Positions 44,203 through 51,547 of a stretch of 64,000 nt of DNA are shown piece by piece. The stretch spans positions 118,399-182,398 of the forward strand of contig JAFXPN010000039.1 of the NCBI GenBank assembly GCA_017527865.1, read 5' to 3'. Below the pieces are notes generated by a model. That model was not told the origin of the DNA. It saw only the letters and a program-made list of their open reading frames with translations, and did not search any database. Position 1 is the first letter of the stretch, and every line of letters starts with the position of its first letter. Origin of the DNA: Clostridiales bacterium (lineage in GTDB: Bacteria; Bacillota; Clostridia; Saccharofermentanales; Saccharofermentanaceae). Position numbers and translations under genes: made by a program.

Positions 44203-45878
44203 GGATGACGGAAACGTTAAAGAAGATAAAGTCACTGCCGTGGATCGATGCGGCTGCTGCGGTCGCTTTTATTCTGATGGCGGCAGATCTGTTTTCCCGT
44301 TTTACTCCGGTGTTTGATGCGCTCCCGCCGGAATTCGGAGGCGTTTCCCGCGCTGCTGCCGCAGCCGTTGGCTTGGCGGGGATCCTTCTCGATAAAGGGG
44401 AAGACAGATATTACATAAGGCGGGCCGTGCTGCCCGTTATCGCAGGCATCGGTCTTACCGTGCTTCTTCTTTCCGGGACCTCTTTTATACTGGACGCGGC
44501 TCTTGTCATCATGCTCATAATATGTGCGGATAAGAATACGATCCTGCTGTCAGCATTTGCTTTTTTCTCATGCGTTTCCGGCGCAGCTTTCATATGCGCG
44601 CATAAGGGTTTTATCCGTAATTACATTTTTGATAACGTAAGTTCCTTCGGATTCAGACTGCCTTTGTATTTCTTCGTTACCGTTCTGACCGCCCTTATCT
44701 GTCTTACCGCGTCGCTGTTAAGACTTCGCATTAAGAAGGAATACCTTAAGTATGTTTTCACTTTTATCTTCGCCGCTGCCGTAAGCGCTCTTGCCGTGAT
44801 CATACCGCTCAAGCGCATGAACCTTTCTGCGGCTGTTGAGACCGGTGTCTATGAGATATACCGGCTTGATTCCGCCCGCGGGATCGAGGTGAGGATGAAG
44901 GGATTTGACGATTATGATGTCGCACTGGGCAGCGCGGAGCCGGCTTCGTTTGCCGTGACAGCGGACGGCGACCACTATATGATTACCGTCGATTCTTACG
45001 GTGTGACAAAGACATTGTGCGTTATCGAAGGAAGTCTTTATGCGGGCAACTACGATCAATCGTCCGCGGCTCATCTTTGGGACATAGCTCCCGTTCCCGG
45101 CACTCCGTATTTTACCGTTACGAATACAGAGACCGGACTCGGACTTTATTCTCCGGACGGAAAGGACCTTACGCTTCAAAGCGCGGACAGTGAGGATGAA
45201 GCTTATTATTTCAGGATCGGATCCGAGAATCTGGAGAAGTACGCCGCGCGTCAGGATGAGACTGCAGCGGATAACGATATCGGGTCTGCGCAGATCACAT
45301 TCACGGAGACCGGAGTGTACACGGGATCTGCGGTCAAGCTCGATGACTTAAGTGTTGTGATGGGATCGGATACGCTTACCGAGGGTGAGGACTACGAGAT
45401 CTCTTACTGGAACGATTATCTTCCCGGAACGGCTCACGCCGTCGTTACGGGCTGCGGGGAATATACCGGAGAACAGAACGTAAGCTTTGTGATCGTATAC
45501 GGCGACAATATGCTCGACGATCCTTTTTACCGCAATACGGCAGATTATGTGGTTACGGAATACAGAATGGCATATCTGCGCTATCCGTCTCCCGCGGAAG
45601 TGCGCGCAGGAACGATAGCGCTTATAGGCGACAGCAGGACTCCCGATTCCGTTGTCTGGGAGCTCTACTGGAATGACGGATTCCAGGTCGTCAGCAACGC
45701 TCAGTTTATCGAGGCGATGTACAGGCTGATGCTCTTAAGAAACGGCAGCCGGGCGGAATTATCAGGCTGGATTGCGGCGCTCGACAGCGGCGCCGACCGA
45801 GGCGTTATAATCGACGGATTCGCATCATCGCCCGATTACCAGAACATCTGGCATTCGTTCGGCACCGCATACCGGTGA
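44199..45878 (+). CDS. Polytopic membrane protein with ricin-like, MBG-like and DUF4214 domains
   Basis: A 559-residue protein with about five or six N-terminal helices (to about residue 205). A ricin-like region follows (about 217-345: 'HLWDIAPVPGTPYFTVTN'). Next is an MBG-like beta-domain (about 365-430: 'LTEGEDYEISYWND', 'GCGEYTGEQNV') and a C-terminal DUF4214 domain (about 436-559: 'EYRMAYLRYPSPAEV', 'MYRLMLLRNGSRAELSGW'). The last two domains repeat the architecture of the protein at 34884. The start overlaps the previous stop by four bases. It ends seven bases from the convergent phosphonate unit. Confidence 0.65.
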   Translation: MRMTETLKKIKSLPWIDAAAAVAFILMAADLFSRFTPVFDALPPEFGGVSRAAAAAVGLAGILLDKGEDRYYIRRAVLPVIAGIGLTVLLLSGTSFILDAALVIMLIICADKNTILLSAFAFFSCVSGAAFICAHKGFIRNYIFDNVSSFGFRLPLYFFVTVLTALICLTASLLRLRIKKEYLKYVFTFIFAAAVSALAVIIPLKRMNLSAAVETGVYEIYRLDSARGIEVRMKGFDDYDVALGSAEPASFAVTADGDHYMITVDSYGVTKTLCVIEGSLYAGNYDQSSAAHLWDIAPVPGTPYFTVTNTETGLGLYSPDGKDLTLQSADSEDEAYYFRIGSENLEKYAARQDETAADNDIGSAQITFTETGVYTGSAVKLDDLSVVMGSDTLTEGEDYEISYWNDYLPGTAHAVVTGCGEYTGEQNVSFVIVYGDNMLDDPFYRNTADYVVTEYRMAYLRYPSPAEVRAGTIALIGDSRTPDSVVWELYWNDGFQVVSNAQFIEAMYRLMLLRNGSRAELSGWIAALDSGADRGVIIDGFASSPDYQNIWHSFGTAYR

Positions 45879-45884
45879 TAATAA

Positions 45885-47006
45885 TTACAGAGTCTTAAGG
45901 TACTCCATAAAGTTCTGTTTGTTCTCGAGAGCGGTGGTCGTGGGACGTCCCAGATCTTCACGCGCGCCGATGGAGCACTTGACCTCGATCAGCGACAGTT
46001 CATTGCGTTCTTTGGCGGCCGCAAGTTCCTTATCAAGATCATCGAAGTTATCGACCGATACCGCATACGGATAGCCGCACGCTTTGGCGACGGCAACGAG
46101 GTCTGTCGTGCCGGCGACCGTAGGCATTCCGCCGACAGTCTCGTGAGCTCCGTTGTTGATGACCACATGAACGAGATTGGAAGGCCTGTTTGCTCCGACA
46201 ACGGCCATGGATCCCATATGCATAAGGACAGCGCCGTCACCGTCAATGCACCAGATCTTCTGTCCGGGCTTGTTGACTGCCACGCCGAGCGCGATCGAAG
46301 AACTGTGTCCCATGGAACCTACGGTTAGGAAATCATACTTATGGCTCTGGCCGTTCGCTTCCCTCGTCTCGAAAAGCTCTCTTGACGCTTTCCCGGTAGT
46401 GGAGACGATCGGATCCTCGCCGGAGATCTTCACGATATGCTTTATGATATCCTCACGGACCATGACGTTGTCATTCTTGTATTCTACCTTAGGCGCATCG
46501 GTCAGCGCGCCCTTGCGGATGACGAATGCGACATCTTTGCCTTCCGCCAGGATACCGTTAAACCGCTCCATTGCCTCAGCGGCCTCTTCGTCAGTCGTAT
46601 CCTTGCCGATAATGAAGCTGTCGATCCCCATATCATCGAGAAGCTTAACTGTCACTTCTCCCTGATAGATATGCTGCGGCTCGTCGTGGATGCCGGGTTC
46701 TCCTCTCCATCCGATGATAAAGACTGCCGGGATGGCATAAACCTTGTCGTTAAGGAGCGATGCGACCGGATTGATGATGTTTCCTTCGCCGCTGTTCTGC
46801 ATATAAACGACGGGGACCTTGCCTGTTGCAAGGTGATATCCTGCGGCAAGAGCCGTGCAGTTTCCTTCGTTCGCGGCGATTACATGGTGGTGCGGATCGA
46901 TCCCGTAGCGGTCCATGAGGAAGTTGCATAATGCCTTCAGCTGTGAATCCGGAACACCTGTATAAAAATCCGAACCGATTATCTCTACTAACTTCTCAAC
47001 CTTCAT
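45885..47006 (-). CDS. aepY: Phosphonopyruvate decarboxylase
   Basis: A 373-residue TPP enzyme. It begins with 'FYTGVPDSQLKALCNFL', then 'AANEGNCTALAAGYH', 'YMQNSGEGNIINPVASL' and 'WRGEPGIHDEPQHIYQG', all diagnostic for the family. The C-terminal half holds the TPP-binding 'IDGDGAVLMHMGSM' and 'VVINNGAHET'. It decarboxylates phosphonopyruvate to phosphonoacetaldehyde, which makes the preceding mutase step irreversible. It is the last gene of the minus-strand phosphonate unit, 14 bases after the mutase gene. Confidence 0.95.
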   Translation of the reverse strand: MKVEKLVEIIGSDFYTGVPDSQLKALCNFLMDRYGIDPHHHVIAANEGNCTALAAGYHLATGKVPVVYMQNSGEGNIINPVASLLNDKVYAIPAVFIIGWRGEPGIHDEPQHIYQGEVTVKLLDDMGIDSFIIGKDTTDEEAAEAMERFNGILAEGKDVAFVIRKGALTDAPKVEYKNDNVMVREDIIKHIVKISGEDPIVSTTGKASRELFETREANGQSHKYDFLTVGSMGHSSSIALGVAVNKPGQKIWCIDGDGAVLMHMGSMAVVGANRPSNLVHVVINNGAHETVGGMPTVAGTTDLVAVAKACGYPYAVSVDNFDDLDKELAAAKERNELSLIEVKCSIGAREDLGRPTTTALENKQNFMEYLKTL

Positions 47007-47020
47007 GTTATCAATTCTCC

Positions 47021-48316
47021 TTAAAGTTCATCTATCAAAGTAATGATCTGTTTGATCGGCATAAGACGGTCGTCGACTTCCTTGGCGCGGTGATATCTTA
47101 AGATATCTTCCGCAGTCTGCTGCATTGCTGGGAAGGCCGAGCGTGTAAGCTGGTTCGCGTAGATCACGATGTTGACGCCGTGGGAAGCGAGTTCTTCCTC
47201 AGTTATCGTATTGAAGCTCGACGGCACTACCACTATCGGAGTTGTCTTGTCGTCTTTTCTGAACTTATCGCAGAATTCGACGATCTCGGCCGGATCCTTC
47301 TTTCTGCTGTGGATCATGATGCCGTCCGCGCCCGCCTTTACAAATGCATGTGCGCGGGTAAGCGCATCCTCCATGCCTTTCTCGAGGATGAGGCTCTCGA
47401 TCCTTGCGATGATCATGAAGTCGTCGGTAAGCTGCGCACGCTTGCCCGCCGCGATCTTCGCGCTCATCTCTTCTATGGTTGCCTGTGTCTGCTCGACTTC
47501 AGTGCCGAACAGACTGTTCTTCTTCAGCCCCTTCTTGTCTTCGATGATGACGGCAGAGACGCCCATCTTCTCAAGGGATCTCACGGTATATACGAAGTGT
47601 TCGGTGAGTCCGCCGGTATCTCCGTCGAAGATTATCGGCTTGGTCGTGACTTCAGTTATGTCATCTATGGTCCTGAAGCGGGAAGTCATGTCCACGAGTT
47701 CAATGTCGGGTTTGCCCTTGGCCGTGGAGTCGCAGAGGGAACTTATCCACATCGCATCGAATTGGTCGAGACGTCCGTCGTGTTCAACGACAGTCTTCTC
47801 GACTATGAGTCCCGTAAGGCCGCTGTGAGCTTCCATAGCCTTTACTATCGGAGTCATGGATATGAGCTGACGCAGCCTCTTGCGGCGGTATTCGGGCATT
47901 GCAAGCTTCTCGCGTAGCTGCAGGTCTATCTTGTGGACTTTCTCGTTATAGGTGTAAGGGATATCGACTATCTGTCCCCCGTAATTGCCGACAAGTACTG
48001 CCACATGTTCGCGGATCGCTTTCTCCGGTCCCTGTATCCAGTTGTCTCCGTGAACTACATAGTCGGGCTTTATCAGAGTGATCACATCATCATAGAAAGC
48101 ATCGTTCTGGATCACGACCTCATCTACGCCTTCGAGGGTTCTGTAGAGCTTGATGCGCTCTTCCTGACTTACCGTCGGGAATTTATTAAACCTGATGAGG
48201 GCCGCGTCCGACAGGCAGCCGACGATGACCCTTCCCAGTTTCTTCGCTTCATTTATGATGTTCAGGTGACCGTCGTGTATGACATCCGTGCAAAAGCAAG
48301 TATAAACTGTCTTCAT
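47021..48316 (-). CDS. aepX: Phosphoenolpyruvate mutase with N-terminal cytidylyltransferase-like domain
   Basis: Residues of about 1-135 form a TagD/CTP-transferase-like domain with 'CFCTDVIHDGHLNII' (the HxGH nucleotide site) and 'PDYVVHGDNW'. Residues of about 145-431 are a PEP mutase: 'WISSLCDSTAKGKPDIE', 'IIFDGDTGGLTEHF', the diagnostic 'IEDKKGLKKNSLFG', and 'IARIESLILEKG'. The mutase forms the C-P bond by converting PEP to phosphonopyruvate. The fused domain may activate a phosphonate or polyol phosphate with CTP (inference). It lies ten bases after the transaminase gene in the unit. Confidence 0.93.
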   Translation of the reverse strand: MKTVYTCFCTDVIHDGHLNIINEAKKLGRVIVGCLSDAALIRFNKFPTVSQEERIKLYRTLEGVDEVVIQNDAFYDDVITLIKPDYVVHGDNWIQGPEKAIREHVAVLVGNYGGQIVDIPYTYNEKVHKIDLQLREKLAMPEYRRKRLRQLISMTPIVKAMEAHSGLTGLIVEKTVVEHDGRLDQFDAMWISSLCDSTAKGKPDIELVDMTSRFRTIDDITEVTTKPIIFDGDTGGLTEHFVYTVRSLEKMGVSAVIIEDKKGLKKNSLFGTEVEQTQATIEEMSAKIAAGKRAQLTDDFMIIARIESLILEKGMEDALTRAHAFVKAGADGIMIHSRKKDPAEIVEFCDKFRKDDKTTPIVVVPSSFNTITEEELASHGVNIVIYANQLTRSAFPAMQQTAEDILRYHRAKEVDDRLMPIKQIITLIDEL

Positions 48317-48326
48317 AGAGTTCTCC

Positions 48327-49460
48327 TTAATCCTTATATGTTACCGGGATCTGTACTCCGGTAACCTGAAGCGCTTCCTTAAATACCTCGAAAAAGTCTC
48401 TTATATCGGCCTCATCGATCGCGCCCAGTGCGCAGAGTCTGAATGTGTTCGTTGTGGATATCTTGCCCGGGTAGATCGTGAATCCTCTTTCATAGCAATA
48501 GTCGTGGACCTTGTAAAAGTCCCATGCAGGGTCATCCGGATAGATGGCGGAGGATACGAGGCCGGCTCTCCATTCGGGCTTTATCACCTGGCGGAATCCC
48601 AATGCGTCAAGTCCTTCGTTGATCGCATTGAAGACGCGTGTGTGTCTTGCCCATTTTGCTTCTTCGCCTTCTGCCCAATACTCCCTGAGAGCCTGAAGCG
48701 TAGCGTATATGGTCTGAACGGGAGGGGTGAAATGCATCTCGCCCGTCTTCTCGAAGCAGTCGTACTGCAGGAAAAGATTGCAGTAATAGGATCTTCTGGG
48801 ATAGTCTTTGGATCTTTCCAGTATCGCCCTGTTGCCGACTACAAAGGACAATCCCGTGAATGACATAAGTCCCTTCTGGGCAGATGCCATGCAGAAGTCG
48901 ATATTGTCTTCTTCAATGTTTATGGGACGCATCGCGTACGTGGAAGTCGTATCGACCGTAAAGACGGCATTGTATCTGTGCGCGATAGCGCCGATCTCCC
49001 TTATGGGGTTCAGTATGCCCGTGCCTGTCTCGTTATGAGTTGTATGGACAAGAGCGATATCGGGGTTGTCCCGAAGCGTCTTCTCGACGAGTTCAAGGTC
49101 AGGCCTTTGATCGACGGGAAACTTCAGGTCGATGTGGGGCAGACCGTAGTATTCGCAGATCTCGACGGCGCGGGACGAATAAGCGCCGTTATTTACGACG
49201 AGGATCTTTTTGCCTTCGGGAAGCAGACTGTTAAGGCATACGTCTATGTTGATAGTGCCCGATCCGCAGAAAAGGACACTCGTGTATTTATCAAGATCGC
49301 CGTGGACGATCTTTACGAGATCCTCGCGCAGGCCTTTCATCAGGCCTGCAAATTCTTTTTCGCGCGGACAGATGTCGGGGACCACCTGCGCGTATTTTAC
49401 AGTGTCTGTTGTAGTGGACGGCCCCGGGTTAAGCAGGATGTTTCTCTTTACAGGTTCCAT
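48327..49460 (-). CDS. phnW: 2-Aminoethylphosphonate-pyruvate transaminase
   Basis: A 377-residue PLP enzyme of aminotransferase class V. 'LLNPGPSTTTDTVK' and 'DICPREKEF' open the protein; the PLP lysine is in 'MASAQKGLMSF'; 'THNETGTGILNPI' and 'KISTTNTFRLCALG' are typical of PhnW. With the decarboxylase it would make 2-aminoethylphosphonate from phosphonoacetaldehyde, running in the biosynthetic direction. It is the second gene of the minus-strand unit. Confidence 0.93.
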   Translation of the reverse strand: MEPVKRNILLNPGPSTTTDTVKYAQVVPDICPREKEFAGLMKGLREDLVKIVHGDLDKYTSVLFCGSGTINIDVCLNSLLPEGKKILVVNNGAYSSRAVEICEYYGLPHIDLKFPVDQRPDLELVEKTLRDNPDIALVHTTHNETGTGILNPIREIGAIAHRYNAVFTVDTTSTYAMRPINIEEDNIDFCMASAQKGLMSFTGLSFVVGNRAILERSKDYPRRSYYCNLFLQYDCFEKTGEMHFTPPVQTIYATLQALREYWAEGEEAKWARHTRVFNAINEGLDALGFRQVIKPEWRAGLVSSAIYPDDPAWDFYKVHDYCYERGFTIYPGKISTTNTFRLCALGAIDEADIRDFFEVFKEALQVTGVQIPVTYKD

Positions 49461-49471
49461 GTGATCCTCCG

Positions 49472-50368
49472 TTATGTGTTGTAAGCAGGGTCTATCTGCT
49501 TTAATTCGTTAAACGTATCTATCTCGATGATGTCATCCTCGCGGCATTCGCGCACTTCGACGGCATAATTCTCTTTTCTGTAGACGAGAGGCACCTGCTC
49601 CCAGTAGCGTTCCTTGCCTCCCGGTTCCGAGTAGACATCCGCTATGTCTTTTGCCAGCTTCATGCCGTCTTCCTCATTCCAATATGAGATGCCGACCATC
49701 TGGAAGATGTTGTCTCCCTGTCCGCCGACCTTCTCTTCGGTAATGACATTATTCCTGACTTCAAAACACCAGTCGTCAGTGCGGTCCTTCTTTATCGCAA
49801 GAAAATCGGATGTGTAGTGATATCTGGTGACTATCGCGGGATTGGAGATGAGAAGATCTGCTTCGAAGACGTAGGAGTTCGACAGCAGGCTTCCGGCGAC
49901 GAGCGCTGAACTTATATTATTTGCCTCGTTGTAGATGGGGTTCTCGAGGAACCTGATCATAGGATATTTATAGAGCAGCTGGTCGAACTGTTCGGCGAGA
50001 TAGCCGCGGACGATATAGATCTCTTCTATGCCCGCTTCGAGACAGGCATCGATCAGATGATCTATGATGCGCGTTCCCTTAACGCGTACAAGCGGTTTGG
50101 GTGTGTTGAGAGTGATCGGCACCATGCGCGAACCGAAGCCTGCTGCGATGAAGACCGCCCTCTTTACCCTGTAGGGTTCCATGGCAGCCTGCCCCTTCTG
50201 CGTAATCTGCGCTCCTTCGACCAGTTCCATATCGGAGAGCTCCTTTATGATCCTGTTTATGGTGCCGAGGGAGTAACCGGTGAGCTTCTCGATCTCACGC
50301 TGTGTCAAAGTTGTTTCAGAATCGATGATCTTTTCAAGAATATCGAACTGTTTTCTGGTTAATGACAT
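49472..50368 (-). CDS. HTH-fused LicC/PntC-like nucleotidyltransferase
   Basis: The ATG at 50368 is preferred to a TTG 24 bases upstream because AAGAAGG precedes it. Residues of about 1-60 form a winged helix-turn-helix ('LTQREIEKLTGYSLGTINRIIKEL', shown by its recognition helix GTINRIIKEL). Residues of about 68-298 are a sugar-nucleotidyltransferase-fold enzyme with 'IAAGFGSRMVPIT', 'TPKPLVRV' and 'FEADLLIS', resembling choline-phosphate (LicC) and AEP (PntC) cytidylyltransferases. It would form CDP-aminoethylphosphonate. The HTH suggests self-control; a dyad overlaps its promoter. It is the first gene of the phosphonate unit. Confidence 0.85.
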   Translation of the reverse strand: MSLTRKQFDILEKIIDSETTLTQREIEKLTGYSLGTINRIIKELSDMELVEGAQITQKGQAAMEPYRVKRAVFIAAGFGSRMVPITLNTPKPLVRVKGTRIIDHLIDACLEAGIEEIYIVRGYLAEQFDQLLYKYPMIRFLENPIYNEANNISSALVAGSLLSNSYVFEADLLISNPAIVTRYHYTSDFLAIKKDRTDDWCFEVRNNVITEEKVGGQGDNIFQMVGISYWNEEDGMKLAKDIADVYSEPGGKERYWEQVPLVYRKENYAVEVRECREDDIIEIDTFNELKQIDPAYNT

Positions 50369-50387
50369 TGATAATCGACCTTCTTTG

Positions 50388-50422
50388 TTCAAAATACAAT
50401 GTGATTATATGTAATATTGAAC
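50388..50422. promoter_or_regulatory. Imperfect dyad over the divergent promoter region
   Basis: GTTCAA (50388-50393) and TTGAAC (50417-50422) form an inverted repeat with further partial symmetry inward (AATAC / GTAAT). It covers the minus-strand -10 box and part of the spacer, a natural operator position for the HTH domain of the adjacent nucleotidyltransferase. Confidence 0.45.
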
Positions 50423-50432
50423 AGGATGTAAA
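50404..50432 (-). promoter_or_regulatory. Promoter of the phosphonate biosynthesis unit
   Basis: On the minus strand TTTACA (50432-50427), a 17-base spacer, and a perfect TATAAT (50409-50404). The start point would fall near 50397, about 30 bases before the ATG at 50368. Confidence 0.75.
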
Positions 50433-50447
50433 GCTTTATAAATCCGT

Positions 50448-50477
50448 TTGACAAGCATGGCAGGTTACAAGGATAAT
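50448..50477 (+). promoter_or_regulatory. Promoter of the ornithine cyclodeaminase-family gene
   Basis: TTGACA (50448-50453), an 18-base spacer, and GATAAT (50472-50477). AGGAG at about 50485-50489 and the ATG at 50502 follow. It lies divergent from the phosphonate promoter. Confidence 0.7.
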
Positions 50478-50501
50478 TATTTTACAGGAGACTCCGATCA
50501 C

Positions 50502-51467
50502 ATGAAGATAATTACATTTGAGGATATTGCAGGTCTTAAGATACAGCCGGAAGTATGCTATGAGTGGGCCGAGGCGATGATCAGGACCAAGAGGGAAGCT
50601 CTGCTTCCTCCCAAGATAAGCATCAAGCCTGCTGACGGTGTGTTCTGCAATGTCATGCCGAGCGTGATACCGGGTCCTGCCGGGTCGCATATGGGCGGGG
50701 TCAAAGTGGTAACACGGTATCCCGGAAGGATCCCGAGCCTGGAGAGCCGTATCCTGCTGATGGACGCGGATTCCGGCGCGTTCCTTGCGCTTATGGACGG
50801 CACATGGATAACTACTATGAGGACGGGCGCAGTCGCTGCCCATTCAGTCATTCTCTTCGCGAAAAAAGGCTTCGATACGATAGGCATCATGGGGCTCGGG
50901 AATGTCGCCCGCTCCACGCTTCTCATACTGACAAGTAAGCTTCCCGATAAAGAAATGCATATTAAGCTCTTAAAGTACAAAGGTCAGGAAGAGGATTTTG
51001 CCGCAAGGTTCAAAGATCATAAGAATCTTCATTTCTCGTTTGTCGATACTCCCGAGAAGATGGTCAGCGGATCTGATGTTATACTGTCAGGCGCGACTTA
51101 TGTTCCCGAAGATGTGTGCGCAGATGAGTTCTTCGGCGAAGGTGTCATGGTCCAGCCGATACACACATTGGGATTTACGAACTGTGACCTGTTCTTTGAT
51201 AAAGTGTTTGCCGATGATCAGGGACATGTTTGTCATTTTAAGAACTATGATAAGTTCAGGAATTTCTCCGAAGTCTGTGACGTAGTCAACGGTATCAGGC
51301 CCGGACGTGAGAACGACGGGGAAAGGATCCTTGTATATAACATAGGGATATCGCTTCATGATATCTACTATGCGTCTTCCGTCTACAATATGATGCAGGA
51401 GAACGGGACGGCGGCTGCCCTTCCCGATGTCGATATGAAAGATCCCGGTGTCAAATTCTGGGTATAA
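50502..51467 (+). CDS. Ornithine cyclodeaminase/mu-crystallin family protein
   Basis: The ATG at 50502 follows AGGAG; an in-frame TTG at 50448 coincides with the -35 box and is rejected. The 321-residue protein shows 'GSHMGGVKVVTRYPGR', 'ALMDGTWITTMRTGAVAA' and the NAD(P)-binding 'IGIMGLGNVARSTL'. Family members include ornithine cyclodeaminases, amino-acid dehydrogenases and opine-type or imine reductases. Its divergent place next to the CDP-AEP genes suggests it supplies or modifies an amino compound for the same polymer; the substrate is unknown. Confidence 0.85.
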   Translation: MKIITFEDIAGLKIQPEVCYEWAEAMIRTKREALLPPKISIKPADGVFCNVMPSVIPGPAGSHMGGVKVVTRYPGRIPSLESRILLMDADSGAFLALMDGTWITTMRTGAVAAHSVILFAKKGFDTIGIMGLGNVARSTLLILTSKLPDKEMHIKLLKYKGQEEDFAARFKDHKNLHFSFVDTPEKMVSGSDVILSGATYVPEDVCADEFFGEGVMVQPIHTLGFTNCDLFFDKVFADDQGHVCHFKNYDKFRNFSEVCDVVNGIRPGRENDGERILVYNIGISLHDIYYASSVYNMMQENGTAAALPDVDMKDPGVKFWV

Positions 51468-51518
51468 GCGTTCTTTATAATATGCTAATAATATAACTGG
51501 TATATGAGCGGCATCCTT

Positions 51519-51527
51519 TGGTATAAT
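51519..51527 (+). promoter_or_regulatory. Extended -10 promoter (TGG-TATAAT)
   Basis: TGG-TATAAT lies 20 bases before the ATG at 51548, with GGAGG at 51536-51540 between them. The -35 region is weak. It would drive the long unit 51548-61235. Confidence 0.55.
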
Positions 51528-51547
51528 AAGGTTTTGGAGGTCGCTCA

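Noticed and set aside
45864..45885. CACCG-CATAC-CGGTG hairpin between the convergent genes as a two-way terminator
   Set aside because: The stem is only five base pairs and there is no T-run on either side, so termination there is not supported.
47169..48364. Open frames of 219, 245 and 143 codons on the plus strand opposite PEP mutase
   Set aside because: They show no recognisable motifs and no ribosome sites, and are explained by the codon bias of the aepX gene on the other strand.
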